DNA of 41,610 bases from DATGYC01 sp035298385 (GCA_035298385.1 DATGYC010000069.1:1-41610), one strand, 5' to 3'. Shown: positions 18,786-28,193, numbered from the stretch's first letter. A program made the numbers and translations. The notes: a model not told the origin generated them from the sequence alone.

Positions 18786-21700
18786 CTATTCGCCCCCCGA
18801 CTTCATCAATTTCGCGAAGAAATCATCCATCTGCGTCTGGCTCAGGCGAGCCTCCGGGAAGTCAGACGGCGTATAGCCCCCGGCCTCTGGCGACGTGCAG
18901 TGTGCAATGATCTGACGCAGGCGGTCCATAAAGGCCTGGGCCAGATTCTCAATGGTCGATACTCGGTGAATCTCCCGGCTGTACCCCCACTGCACTTCCA
19001 AGCGGCCACCCATGACGCTGGCATCCACCTGGAGCAGATACGGTCGCTGGCCACGCTGGCTACGGCTGGGTCCAACCGATTCAGGCGCCAGCCGCAAGAT
19101 GGGCGGCTGGGAGGTCTCCGTCTGGAACTGCCCCAGGTAGTTGAAGGCCACCTGAGCCCTGGGCATCGCCGCCAACTCGGTCCGGACAGCGGGCTCTGCC
19201 AGGTAGCGCAGCACCCCATAGCCAAACCCCTTGTTGGGGATCCGGCGCACAGCCTCCTTGACCGCCTTCAGTTCCTCGGCTACCCCGTAGGTCTTGCGCA
19301 GGTCGAAGAGCATCGGGAAGAGCGAGGTAAACCACCCCACCGTCCGGGTGAGGTCCACGTCGTCCCACAACTGTTCGCGGCCATGTCCTTCCACGTCTAC
19401 CAGCAGGACTCGATCGCTCGTCCAGCGGGCGAAGCCATAGGCCAGCGCCGCCAAGAGCGCCTCGTGCACCTGTGTGCCGTAGGCCTTCGGGACCTCCTGA
19501 AGTAGAGCCCGGGTCTCATCGACCGTCAGCCGAACGGTGATAGTGGCTGCAGACTCCTCGTCATTCCGGGCGTCGGATCGGTCCACGGGCACGGCCACAG
19601 CCGCCGACCAGGACTGCTCCTGCCAATACTCGATCTCCCGGCGCAGCTCCGCCGACTGGCTGTACTCGACCAGGCGCTGAGCCCACTGCTGGAAGGAGGT
19701 AGTCTTGGGCGGCAACTCGATCAGCGCGCCACGGATGGCCTGGTCATAGGCCACCCCCAGGTCATCGAGCAAGATGCGCCAGGAGACGGCGTCCACAACC
19801 AAGTGGTGGATGCCAAGCCACAGGCGGGCTGGCTTCCCCTGCCCCAGGTGGATCAGGGTCACCCGCATCAAGGGACCGCGCTCGAGGTTAAAGCTGGTCT
19901 GCAACGACGCTGCGGCTGCTTCAACGGCTGCCGCTTGCTCCGCAGCGGGCACCGCGGAGAGGTCCAGTTCCGCAAATGCGGCGGTATCGGCCGTGTGCTG
20001 ACCCGACTGCGGGTCGGCATACGCTTGGTCCACAACGCCATCAGCCATGGTAAACCGCAGCCGCAGGGCGTCGTGATGTGTCGCCACCTGCTGGACGGCC
20101 TGGGCCAGTGCGACCGTCGCTACATTCGGCTCCACCTCAAACATCATGGCCTGATTGAAATGGTGCGGTTCGGCCATCTCCTGTTGGAAGAACCAGTGCT
20201 GAATGGGGGTCAGGGGGACTGGACCGGTGGCCACGCCTTGGGCAGGACCTGTCAGGTGCTGCTCACTGGGCGCCGCCACGCCGGCAACCAGCGCCACCTG
20301 CGCCACTGTCTGCCCCTCAAAGATCTGCTTCGGCGTGATGATGAAGCCTCGCTGGTGTGCCTTGGCCACAATGCGCATGGCCATGATCGAATCGCCGCCA
20401 ATGGCGAAGAAGTTGTCATGGATCCCGACCTGGGCCAGCCCCAAGATGTCAGCCCAGATCTGGGCAAGCACCTCTTCGGCCGGTGTGCGGGGCGAGGCAT
20501 ACGCTTCCGCCAACTGCGGACGGTGGGCGCTAGGCGCTGGCAGGGCCTTCCGGTCCACCTTGCCGTTGTTGTTCAGCGGCAGCGTCTCCAACACGACGAA
20601 GGCGGCCGGGACCATGTAGTCGGGCAAGCGTTCCTGAACCCACTTGCGCAGGTCGTCTACGGTAACCGTGGCGCCCTGGCGGCAGGAGAGATAGCCGACC
20701 AAGCGCTTGTCACCGGGTTGGTCTTCACGCACCAGGACCGCACTCTCCCGGAGCCCTGGATGCTGAGATAGGATCGACTCAATCTCACCCAGTTCAATGC
20801 GGAAGCCGCGAATCTTGACCTGATTGTCGATGCGCCCCAGATACTCCAGGTCGCCATCGGGCAGCCAGCGGGCCAAATCTCCGGTCTTGTACAGGCGGGC
20901 GTTGGGGTCTGATGTAAACGGATTGGGCACAAAGCGGTCGGCCGCCAGGTCGGGCCGGTTCAGGTATCCACGGGCCACACCGGCGCCGCCTACAAACATC
21001 TCACCTGGAACGCCCGTCGGGACTGGCTGCATGTAACGATCCAGCACGTAGACGCGCAGGTCGGGAATAGGCACCCCAATCACGCTACCCGGGGCGCCCG
21101 CCAAGTCAGCCAGGCCGATGGGCCGGTAGGTCACGTGAACCGTGGTCTCCGTAATGCCGTACATATTGACCAACTGCGGCTGGCTGTCGCCGTGCCGCTC
21201 GAACCAGGGCCGCAAGCTCTGCAGTTCCAGCGCCTCGCCACCGAAGATGACGTAGCGCAGCGCCAAGGGGGCCAGGCCGAGCGCCTTACCTTCGGCAAGC
21301 GTAGCCTCTTCAGCCGCAATCAGTTGGCGGAAGGCCGAGGGCGTCTGGTTGAGAACCGTGACGCCTTCCTGGCGCAGCAACTGATAGAAGCTGGCCGGCG
21401 AACGGCTGACCCAATAGGGCACCACAACCAGGCGACCGCCGTAGAGCAGGGCGCCCCAGATCTCCCAGACGGAGAAGTCAAAGGCGTAGGAGTGGAACAA
21501 CGTCCAGACATCCTGCTGGTTAAATTCATACCACGCCTCGGTCTCGGTGAAGAGCCGCATCACCTGCCGGTGCTCCACCAGCACGCCCTTGGGGCGGCCG
21601 GTCGAACCCGATGTGTAGATGACGTAGGCCAAATGACCACCGGTCGTCACCTCTGCCGGGTCTGCGTCGCTCTCGCTGCCGATGGCATCAAGGTCGTCAA

Positions 21701-24700
21701 TGCAGAGCACCTGAACGCCTGGACGCTCCGGTAGCCGGTCAAGGGTCGCCTGTTGGGCGACGATCACCTTGACGCCAGCGTCTTCCATCATGAAGTCCAA
21801 GCGATCTGAGGGCAGGGCCGGATCCAGCGGCACATAGGCCCCACCGGCCTTCAGAATCCCCAGGGCGCCCAGCACCGCGTGTAGGGAGCGCTCGACACAG
21901 AGCCCGACTCGCTCTTCCGGCCCTACCCCAAGCTTGCGCAGGGCATGCGCCACCTGGTTGGCACGGCGGTTGAGGGCGTCATAGGTCACGGCGATCGCCT
22001 GACCCGCCCCTTCTTCGGCTCCGTCGAAGGCCGTGACCGCCACGGCATCAGGGGTACGGCGGGCTTGCGCCGCAAAGGCCTGGTGGATGGTGCCCATGGA
22101 CGATGGGTCGGCAGACCTCATCTCACCATCGCCCACCATGGCCAAGTCCTTGGCCGAAAGCACCGGGGCCAATTCGTGACGACCACCCGGCTGGGTCGCC
22201 ATCTGGGTCAACACCCGGACGTAATAGCTCATGACCGCCCCAGCCTGTTCGGCAGGAATCTCGCGCCCATCATAGTCCAGGATTAGGCGCAGTTGCCCTG
22301 AATCGGGCGTCACGCTGGCCGTTATGAGCAGCGGGAAGTTGGTCTCCGCAAACTCCTTCAGGTCCAGGATCTCGATCTGACCGAGTGAGTAGAAGTGCAC
22401 GTAGTTAAAGGACGTCTCGAAGAGCGCCTGGCGCGTATCGAGCCGCTTCTGCAGCTCCATCAGGGGGAAGCGTCGGTGGGGGAGCAAGCTCCACTCCGAC
22501 TCAAAGACCTGTTTGACCAGCTGCTCCCAGGAGCCCGGCGTCACCTGCTGCCGGAAGGGGACGGTGTTCAGGAAGAGACCCCGAACCTGGTCCCCCCCTG
22601 CCTCTTCGGGGCGCCCGTTACAGACCAAGCCCGTCACCAGATCGGTCCGCCCGGTGACCATGCTTGCGACCTTGACGTGGGCTGCCAGCAGCACGCTCTT
22701 GAAGGGCACCGCCGCACTGCGAGCCAAGGACTTCAGGCCCCGGTAGATCTCCGGCGATACGGGCACCACCAGCCGGTTAACCGTCGCCCGATTGCCGCCG
22801 TGGCGCGCCGCCGCCTCACTAGGTGCGGCCCCCTCCCTCCGGGGCCACCGCCATACCGTGCCGGCCTCATAGCCGCTTAGACGGTCCAGCCAGAACTGCT
22901 CGCTCTCGGCTGAACCCATCGTTGCCTGCTCGAGGGCGACGAAGTCGCGGAAGCGGGCGGCGGGCAGCTCCTGGGGCGGCACCGGATTGCCCGTCAGCAG
23001 CGCCGTATACCGCTCAAAGATCTCGCCGATGGTCGACGTAAAGCTCCAACCGTCGAGGATGGCGTGGTTCTCCGTGGCCGTGAATTGGAAGGTGGCCTCG
23101 TCACGCAGATGGATCGTCAACCGCAGAAGCGGCGGCTGGGCGAGATCGAAATGGCGCTCCTGTTCATCCCGCACGAAGGCTGCCAGCGCCTCATCCTGCT
23201 CCGACCCCGAAAGGTGTCGCAGATCTTCGATGGCAACGGGCAGGTCAGCCGTCGGGTGGACCAACTGAAGCGGTTCACTGTAGTGGGTCAGGTCGAACGA
23301 GGTGCGCAGGATTGAGTGCCGCGCAACCACCTGGCGCACCGCCTCCTGGAAGTACGTCGCATCAAAGGGCGCCCGCACGTGGAACCCCGTCACGTTGTGG
23401 TAAACCGATGAGGTGGTCGAGTAGTTCATGTGGAAGAGCATGCCTGCCTGCAGCTTGGTCAGCGGGTAGGCATCTTCCAGTCCCGGGGGGAGCTTGGCAC
23501 GGTCGGCCTCAGCCACCAAGCTGAAGGGCTCCGCACCGGCAACGGTCAACGCCCCTGAAGAGGCGTGGGCCGGCTCACGCTGCGCCACGGCAACCGCCAG
23601 CTCTCCCACCGTCTGGTGTTGGAACACCTGCTGGAGGGAGATTCCGATGCCCCGCTCCTTAGCCAACGCCACCACCCGCACGCTACGAATGGAGTCGCCG
23701 CCCAGGGCGAAGAAGTTGTCATGCACGCCCACCTGCTCCAAACCCAGCACCTGGGCGAAGATCTGGCTCAAGACCTCCTCCGCCGGTGTACGGGGCGCCA
23801 CGTACGCCTCTGCGCCGCCAGACCGGTCATGGGTCGGGGCCGGAAGGGCACGGCGGTCCACCTTACCGTTGGGGGTCAGCGGCAGGCTATCCAGCGTGAC
23901 AAAGAGCGCCGGGACCATATATTCGGGTAGCCGGCCCTGTAGGTAGTGGCGGAGGTCCGTGATTGTGACGCCACTCTCTGGCTGCAGGACCACGTAAGCG
24001 ACCAGCCGCTTTGACTCAGAGGGCGCCGCCTGCGGGTCCGCGTAGGCCATCACGTGGTTCTCCCGCACGGCCGGGTGAGCCGACAGAGCGGCCTCAATCT
24101 CTCCTAGCTCAATGCGGAACCCACGAATCTTCACCTGGTTATCGATGCGGCCCAAGTACTCAAGATCACCACCCGGCAGCCAACGTGCCAGGTCGCCCGA
24201 ACGATACCAGCGCCCACCCGCAGCCGTCCCCAACGGGTTGGTGACGAAGCGTTCGGCGGTCAGGTCCGGCCGGTTGAGATACCCGCGTACCACACCAGCG
24301 CCGCCCACCATCATCTCGCCCGGCACACCAAGAGGCACCGGTTGCCCGTGAGCGTCGACCACCAGGACCTGCAAGTCAGGAATGGGCACGCCGATCACAC
24401 TACCCAGGCCCTGTGTCACATCAGCCATCCGCAGCGGTCGATAGGTGACGTGCACGGTGGTCTCGGTGATGCCGTACATGTTGACCAGCTGCGGCTGCAC
24501 GTCGCCGTGGCGCTCGAACCAGGGCCGCAGGCTCTGCAGATCCAACGCCTCGCCGCCGAAGATGACCCAACGCAAGGCCAACTCGGGCAGTCCGTGGCCC
24601 TGTGCCGCCACCTCCTGCTCCGCCGCGATCAACTGCCGGAAGGCGGACGGCGTCTGGTTCAAGACGGTCACGCGTTCCTGGCTGAGGAGCTGGTAGAAGG

Positions 24701-26945
24701 CCTCCGGTGAGCGGCTGACCATATAGGGCACGACCACCAACCGTCCACCGTACAGAAGCGCCCCCCAGATCTCCCAGACCGAGAAGTCAAAGGCGTAGGA
24801 GTGGAAGAGCGTCCAAACGTCATCGGCCCCAAAGCCATACCAAGCCTCGGTAGCAGCCAGGAGACGCATGACCTGACGATGCTCGACCAGCACGCCCTTC
24901 GGCCGGCCTGTGGAGCCCGAGGTGTAGATCACATAGGCCAAGTGATCAGGCGCCAAGTCCACCACCGGGTTCTCGGTGCTTTCGGCGGCGATCTCCGCCG
25001 CCTGCTTGTCCAGGTACAGGACAGGCACTGCCCGGCCGTCCGCCTGCACCAAAGGCGAGGCGCCGTCCCATGGCGTCATCGTCACGAGTGCCCCTACCTG
25101 GGCGTCAGCCAAGATGTAGGCCAACCGCTCCTGCGGATAGGAGGAGTCTAGCGGTACATAAGCCCCTCCCGCCTTCAGCACCGCCAAGATGGCCACGACC
25201 ATCTCCAACGAGCGCGGAAGGTAGATGGCCACCCGCACCTCCGGCCCCACCCCTTCTTTCCGAAGGGCGTGGGCCACCTGATTGGCCCGCTGGTTCAACT
25301 CGCCATAGGTCAGGGTTTGACGCTCGCCTTGGTCGTCCAGAACCACGGCCACGGCATTGGGCGTGCGGGCTGCCTGCTCCTCAAAGCGCTGCGGCAGGCA
25401 GGTCTCCGCCGCGAACGTGCGCACGTCACGGACACGTGCCTGAACGTCGCGGTGCTCCGCCTCCGTTAGCAGGGGGAGCGTCTCAACGGGCGCATCGGGG
25501 TTAGCGACCATGCCGGACAGCAAGGTCTGGTAGTGCCCGATCAGCCGGTCGATGGTGGCCGCGTCAAACAGGTCGGTGCTGTACTCGACATAGCCGGCGA
25601 GGCCCTCCGCCGTCTCGTGCAGGGCCAGGGTGATATCAAACTTGGCCGTGTCGTTCTCCACGGGCATCAATGCCATGGTGACACCGGGCAGTTCTAGCGG
25701 CGGCGTGGGTGCATTCTGGAGCACAAAGACGGCCTGCACCAAGGGAGATGTGCTCAGGTCACGCTGTGGCGCGAGCTCCTCGACCAGCTTCTCAAAGGGT
25801 ACGTCCTGGTGGGCATAGGCCTCCAAGGCTACCTGCCGGACGCGCTGCAACAGGTCGCGCACAGTGGGATTGCCTGAGACGTCGTTGCGTAGCACCACGG
25901 TGTTAGCGAACAGGCCGATGAGCGGCTCCAGTTCGCTGGTGCCGCGATTAGCGATGGGCGAGCCGACCAGGAGATCGGTCTGACCGGTATAACGAGCCAA
26001 CAGGAGATTAAAGGCCGCCAGCAGGGTCATGAATGGGGTAACGCCCTCGCGCAGGCTGAGTTGGCGTACCGCATCGCTAAGTTGCGCGGGTAGCATGACG
26101 GGACGATTGGCCCCGCGCAGGCTCTGCACGGGGGGGCGCGGTCGATCTGTGGGCATCGCCAGGATCCCGTGGGCGCCCGCTAGCTGCTTCTTCCAGTAAG
26201 CCATCTGCGCAGCATGTCCTTCGCCTTCCAGCCACTGCTGCTGCCAGACGGCGTAATCGGCGTATTGGACCGGCAACTCCGGCAACTCATCCAGATCCTT
26301 GTCGTTTGCGGCCGCAATCCGGCTGTAGAGCGTGGCCAGTTCACGGACCAATACGCCAATCGACCAACCGTCAGCCACACTGTGGTGCATGACCATCAGG
26401 AGCACATGGCGATCGGGCGCCAAGACCAGGATCTTGCCGCGGAACAGCGGGCCGTTCATGAGGTCATAGGTGTGCCGGGCGGCCTCGGCGGCCAGGCGGC
26501 GAACCGCCTCCTCTTGCGCTGCGGGCTCCATGGCCTGTAGGTCGACACGCACTACAGGGACCTGCAGCGCCGGGGCGATGACCTGCACCGGCCGGCCACC
26601 GACGGAGGCATAGGTCGTCCGAAGCACCTCATGCCGCGAGACGACCTGGTGGATCGCCTGCTCGAGCGCCCCGACATCTAGGTGACCGGTCATGCTGACG
26701 GCAGAGAAGACGTTGTACGCCGGACTGCCGGGGTTCATGAGCTCCAAGAACCACATGCGTTGCTGGGCTGAGGACAGCGGGATCGCACCATCCCGTGCTG
26801 CGGGGGAGATCCGACGAGCGGTCTTCTCCCCGGACGCCGATGCACCCTGTAGCCGTTGTTCGCGCAGTGCCAGTGCCCGGGCCCGCTGTTCAGCTGAGAG
26901 GTCCGCCAGACGGTTTGTTACACGACTTGACATCTTCACCTTCAT
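18786..26945 (-). CDS. NRPS, C-A(Thr)-PCP-C(modified)-A(Thr)-PCP-E
   Basis: A bimodular synthetase of 2719 aa and the first megasynthase of the minus-strand operon. Order: condensation (about 50-480, HHSVADG, His188), adenylation 1 (about 500-1000), carrier 1 (GGDS, Ser1085), condensation 2 (about 1145-1590), adenylation 2 (about 1630-2120), carrier 2 (GGDS, Ser2186) and epimerization (about 2235-2690; HHLVVDA, His2381, EGHGRE, FNYLGQ intact). Both adenylation domains give the hand-read code D-F-W-N-I-G-M-V-H-(K), the established threonine code. The second condensation domain reads NHAILDG (Asn1293-His1294) and looks like the group seen after Ser/Thr modules that yield dehydrated residues. 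Thr1 may therefore become dehydrobutyrine, and Thr2 becomes D. The ATG at 26945 has AGGAAGG only 1-2 nt upstream. The GTG at 26939 or ATG at 26933 may be the true start, changing the N-terminus by 2-4 residues. Confidence 0.96.
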   Translation of the reverse strand: MKVKMSSRVTNRLADLSAEQRARALALREQRLQGASASGEKTARRISPAARDGAIPLSSAQQRMWFLELMNPGSPAYNVFSAVSMTGHLDVGALEQAIHQVVSRHEVLRTTYASVGGRPVQVIAPALQVPVVRVDLQAMEPAAQEEAVRRLAAEAARHTYDLMNGPLFRGKILVLAPDRHVLLMVMHHSVADGWSIGVLVRELATLYSRIAAANDKDLDELPELPVQYADYAVWQQQWLEGEGHAAQMAYWKKQLAGAHGILAMPTDRPRPPVQSLRGANRPVMLPAQLSDAVRQLSLREGVTPFMTLLAAFNLLLARYTGQTDLLVGSPIANRGTSELEPLIGLFANTVVLRNDVSGNPTVRDLLQRVRQVALEAYAHQDVPFEKLVEELAPQRDLSTSPLVQAVFVLQNAPTPPLELPGVTMALMPVENDTAKFDITLALHETAEGLAGYVEYSTDLFDAATIDRLIGHYQTLLSGMVANPDAPVETLPLLTEAEHRDVQARVRDVRTFAAETCLPQRFEEQAARTPNAVAVVLDDQGERQTLTYGELNQRANQVAHALRKEGVGPEVRVAIYLPRSLEMVVAILAVLKAGGAYVPLDSSYPQERLAYILADAQVGALVTMTPWDGASPLVQADGRAVPVLYLDKQAAEIAAESTENPVVDLAPDHLAYVIYTSGSTGRPKGVLVEHRQVMRLLAATEAWYGFGADDVWTLFHSYAFDFSVWEIWGALLYGGRLVVVPYMVSRSPEAFYQLLSQERVTVLNQTPSAFRQLIAAEQEVAAQGHGLPELALRWVIFGGEALDLQSLRPWFERHGDVQPQLVNMYGITETTVHVTYRPLRMADVTQGLGSVIGVPIPDLQVLVVDAHGQPVPLGVPGEMMVGGAGVVRGYLNRPDLTAERFVTNPLGTAAGGRWYRSGDLARWLPGGDLEYLGRIDNQVKIRGFRIELGEIEAALSAHPAVRENHVMAYADPQAAPSESKRLVAYVVLQPESGVTITDLRHYLQGRLPEYMVPALFVTLDSLPLTPNGKVDRRALPAPTHDRSGGAEAYVAPRTPAEEVLSQIFAQVLGLEQVGVHDNFFALGGDSIRSVRVVALAKERGIGISLQQVFQHQTVGELAVAVAQREPAHASSGALTVAGAEPFSLVAEADRAKLPPGLEDAYPLTKLQAGMLFHMNYSTTSSVYHNVTGFHVRAPFDATYFQEAVRQVVARHSILRTSFDLTHYSEPLQLVHPTADLPVAIEDLRHLSGSEQDEALAAFVRDEQERHFDLAQPPLLRLTIHLRDEATFQFTATENHAILDGWSFTSTIGEIFERYTALLTGNPVPPQELPAARFRDFVALEQATMGSAESEQFWLDRLSGYEAGTVWRWPRREGAAPSEAAARHGGNRATVNRLVVPVSPEIYRGLKSLARSAAVPFKSVLLAAHVKVASMVTGRTDLVTGLVCNGRPEEAGGDQVRGLFLNTVPFRQQVTPGSWEQLVKQVFESEWSLLPHRRFPLMELQKRLDTRQALFETSFNYVHFYSLGQIEILDLKEFAETNFPLLITASVTPDSGQLRLILDYDGREIPAEQAGAVMSYYVRVLTQMATQPGGRHELAPVLSAKDLAMVGDGEMRSADPSSMGTIHQAFAAQARRTPDAVAVTAFDGAEEGAGQAIAVTYDALNRRANQVAHALRKLGVGPEERVGLCVERSLHAVLGALGILKAGGAYVPLDPALPSDRLDFMMEDAGVKVIVAQQATLDRLPERPGVQVLCIDDLDAIGSESDADPAEVTTGGHLAYVIYTSGSTGRPKGVLVEHRQVMRLFTETEAWYEFNQQDVWTLFHSYAFDFSVWEIWGALLYGGRLVVVPYWVSRSPASFYQLLRQEGVTVLNQTPSAFRQLIAAEEATLAEGKALGLAPLALRYVIFGGEALELQSLRPWFERHGDSQPQLVNMYGITETTVHVTYRPIGLADLAGAPGSVIGVPIPDLRVYVLDRYMQPVPTGVPGEMFVGGAGVARGYLNRPDLAADRFVPNPFTSDPNARLYKTGDLARWLPDGDLEYLGRIDNQVKIRGFRIELGEIESILSQHPGLRESAVLVREDQPGDKRLVGYLSCRQGATVTVDDLRKWVQERLPDYMVPAAFVVLETLPLNNNGKVDRKALPAPSAHRPQLAEAYASPRTPAEEVLAQIWADILGLAQVGIHDNFFAIGGDSIMAMRIVAKAHQRGFIITPKQIFEGQTVAQVALVAGVAAPSEQHLTGPAQGVATGPVPLTPIQHWFFQQEMAEPHHFNQAMMFEVEPNVATVALAQAVQQVATHHDALRLRFTMADGVVDQAYADPQSGQHTADTAAFAELDLSAVPAAEQAAAVEAAAASLQTSFNLERGPLMRVTLIHLGQGKPARLWLGIHHLVVDAVSWRILLDDLGVAYDQAIRGALIELPPKTTSFQQWAQRLVEYSQSAELRREIEYWQEQSWSAAVAVPVDRSDARNDEESAATITVRLTVDETRALLQEVPKAYGTQVHEALLAALAYGFARWTSDRVLLVDVEGHGREQLWDDVDLTRTVGWFTSLFPMLFDLRKTYGVAEELKAVKEAVRRIPNKGFGYGVLRYLAEPAVRTELAAMPRAQVAFNYLGQFQTETSQPPILRLAPESVGPSRSQRGQRPYLLQVDASVMGGRLEVQWGYSREIHRVSTIENLAQAFMDRLRQIIAHCTSPEAGGYTPSDFPEARLSQTQMDDFFAKLMKSGGE

Positions 26946-26954
26946 CCTTCCTGA

Positions 26955-26970
26955 ACTATCCCACTATCCC
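26955..26970. repeat. Tandem 8-bp repeat in the leader of the NRPS operon
   Basis: ACTATCCC occurs twice in direct tandem, about 10-25 nt upstream of the first NRPS start codon. ACTATCC occurs once more at 28090-28096, next to the FAAL promoter. It could be an operator or a leader element, or chance. It lies between the candidate promoter and the ribosome-binding site. Confidence 0.5.
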
Positions 26971-26978
26971 ATACTAGA

Positions 26979-27007
26979 ACTGTACGTGTCATAAAATTTT
27001 CAAGCAA
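26979..27007 (-). promoter_or_regulatory. Candidate promoter of the minus-strand NRPS/PKS operon
   Basis: Minus-strand TTGCTT (27002-27007) and TACAGT (26979-26984) are separated by 17 nt. Each differs from the sigma-70 consensus at two positions. The site lies between the thioesterase terminator and the start of the first NRPS, in a locally AT-rich stretch, which is where an operon promoter is needed. Only sequence resemblance supports it. Confidence 0.35.
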
Positions 27008-27037
27008 TAGTGCAAAATCCCGCTAAGCAAACAACGA

Positions 27038-27061
27038 GGGCTAGGGATTTCTCCCTAGCCC
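27038..27061 (-). terminator. Rho-independent terminator after the thioesterase gene
   Basis: A perfect 10-bp inverted repeat (GGGCTAGGGA / TCCCTAGCCC) with a 4-nt loop. On the minus strand it is followed by a T-rich stretch (TCGTTGTTTGCTT). It lies about 50 bp after the stop codon of the thioesterase gene and separates that gene from the NRPS operon that follows on the same strand. Confidence 0.82.
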
Positions 27062-27108
27062 CTGCTATTCGAACGCACCGACAGCGCTACCGCTATACCA
27101 ACCCTCCG

Positions 27109-27873
27109 TCAGCCCACGTTCAGGGCCACCTGGCGCAACATAGCGTCCTTGACGTGGTGAATGAAGAAGTGATCCCCCGCAAAGGAGTGACGGGCGAAGC
27201 GGCCGCCAGTCAGTTCCCGCCAGGCTTCGACGTGCTCCGTTGGCACGTCGATGTCGTCCAAGCCGTGGAATGCGGTGATGGGAGAGTCCAGAGGCTCTTC
27301 AGCCCGGTATGTATACTGTTCAATCGCTGAGAAATCCGCCCGTAAGGCGGGCAGGACCAGCTGCATCAATTCAGGGTTCTGCAAGACCGCCTCAGGTGTC
27401 CCGTTCAGTCGCCGCAATCCCGCGATGAACTCGTCGTCGGGCAGGTGGTAAATGGGCCGCCGAACCGAGATCGTGTGGGGCGCCCGGCAACCGGAGACGA
27501 ACAGGTGGACCGGCAGGGGGCCGCCTTGTTGGCGAAGCCGGCGGGTCAGTTCGAAGCTGAGCACGGCGCCCATGCTGTGCCCAAGAAAGGCGAAGGGGCC
27601 GACCAGCTCCTGCGCCAGTCCGGCGAGCGTAGCCTCTACCAGGTCGGACATCGACTTGTAGGGCGTCTCCATGAGACGACTTTCCCGTCCTGGCAACTGC
27701 ACCGGACAGATCTCCACCCCGGGCGGGGCATCACTCGCCCACTTGCGATAGATCCCAGCGCTACCGCCTGCGTATGGGAAGCAGAACAGACGCAGCTGTG
27801 CGCGAGGGTTGGGCTGCGTATACGCCAGCCAAGGATTCGGCTTCAAATCCCTACGTTGCATCACGGTCTCCAC
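27109..27873 (-). CDS. Type II (editing) thioesterase
   Basis: A 254-aa alpha/beta-hydrolase of the external thioesterase family that accompanies NRPS and PKS lines. It removes wrong or stalled groups from carrier-bound phosphopantetheine. The catalytic triad is visible: Ser100 in GHSMG, Asp206 in GLDD and His235 in GDHFF. The N-terminal LFCFPYAGG and QLPGRE motifs are also typical. The length is normal for the family. The start is GTG at 27873, with AGGAGGT at 27881-27887 and 7-nt spacing; an ATG five bases further upstream is out of frame. The gene lies upstream of the NRPS operon on the same strand but is separated from it by a strong hairpin terminator. It probably forms its own transcript. 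No integrated TE domain is visible, so product release must be encoded outside the window. Confidence 0.95.
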   Translation of the reverse strand: METVMQRRDLKPNPWLAYTQPNPRAQLRLFCFPYAGGSAGIYRKWASDAPPGVEICPVQLPGRESRLMETPYKSMSDLVEATLAGLAQELVGPFAFLGHSMGAVLSFELTRRLRQQGGPLPVHLFVSGCRAPHTISVRRPIYHLPDDEFIAGLRRLNGTPEAVLQNPELMQLVLPALRADFSAIEQYTYRAEEPLDSPITAFHGLDDIDVPTEHVEAWRELTGGRFARHSFAGDHFFIHHVKDAMLRQVALNVG

Positions 27874-27938
27874 TCATTTGACCTCCTGACATTCGCCAAC
27901 GCCATGAGGGCCGCTGTGTTGGCCCTGACTTGCACCTG

Positions 27939-27967
27939 AGATTATCCAATGCCCATAGCTATGTCAA
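27939..27967 (-). promoter_or_regulatory. Candidate promoter of the thioesterase gene
   Basis: On the minus strand a perfect -35 box TTGACA (27962-27967) is followed after 15 nt by GATAAT (27941-27946), or after 17 nt by TAATCT (27939-27944). It lies about 65-95 bp upstream of the GTG start. The -35 match is exact. The -10 choice is uncertain because the better hexamer has the poorer spacing. Confidence 0.5.
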
Positions 27968-27980
27968 CTACGACTTGACA
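27962..27980. repeat. Inverted repeat TGTCAA-N7-TTGACA
   Basis: Two 6-bp arms (27962-27967 and 27975-27980) with a 7-nt spacer. The left arm is the complement of the thioesterase -35 box, so a protein bound here would cover that promoter. It may be an operator for a dimeric regulator. Confidence 0.4.
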
Positions 27981-28091
27981 AATTGTTCAGACCGATACCG
28001 CTACGCGGAAAGGCCCTGCTGATCGCCAGATGCCGCCTAGGGATAACGCACTACAGACAGCTGCCACCAGTTCATAGGGCGTTTGCACTAC

Positions 28092-28121
28092 TATCCAATA
28101 ATTCCACTTATCAAATATAAT
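28092..28121 (+). promoter_or_regulatory. Candidate promoter of the FAAL operon
   Basis: A perfect -10 box TATAAT lies at 28116-28121. No TTGACA-like box sits at the right distance. The -35 position is instead occupied by TATCCAAT (28092-28099), a motif also present at 27943-27950 beside the thioesterase promoter. This pattern would suit an activator-dependent promoter. Transcription would begin near 28128, leaving a leader of about 70 nt before GTG 28201. Confidence 0.5.
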
Positions 28122-28187
28122 CCTACTAGTTTCGTGAATGTTGTACGTACGGTGCGATCGCTATTTTAAGGTCCAGCCCGGCGAAAT

Positions 28188-28193
28188 GGAGGG
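28188..28193 (+). promoter_or_regulatory. Ribosome-binding site deciding the FAAL start
   Basis: GGAGGG with 7-nt spacing to GTG 28201. The upstream in-frame ATG at 28138 has no comparable site, so the shorter protein is preferred. Confidence 0.7.

Noticed and set aside
28154..28161. GCGATCGC palindrome, suggestive of the cyanobacterial HIP1 repeat
   Set aside because: I noticed only this copy; HIP1 is abundant in genomes that use it. It is not enough to assign the organism to cyanobacteria.
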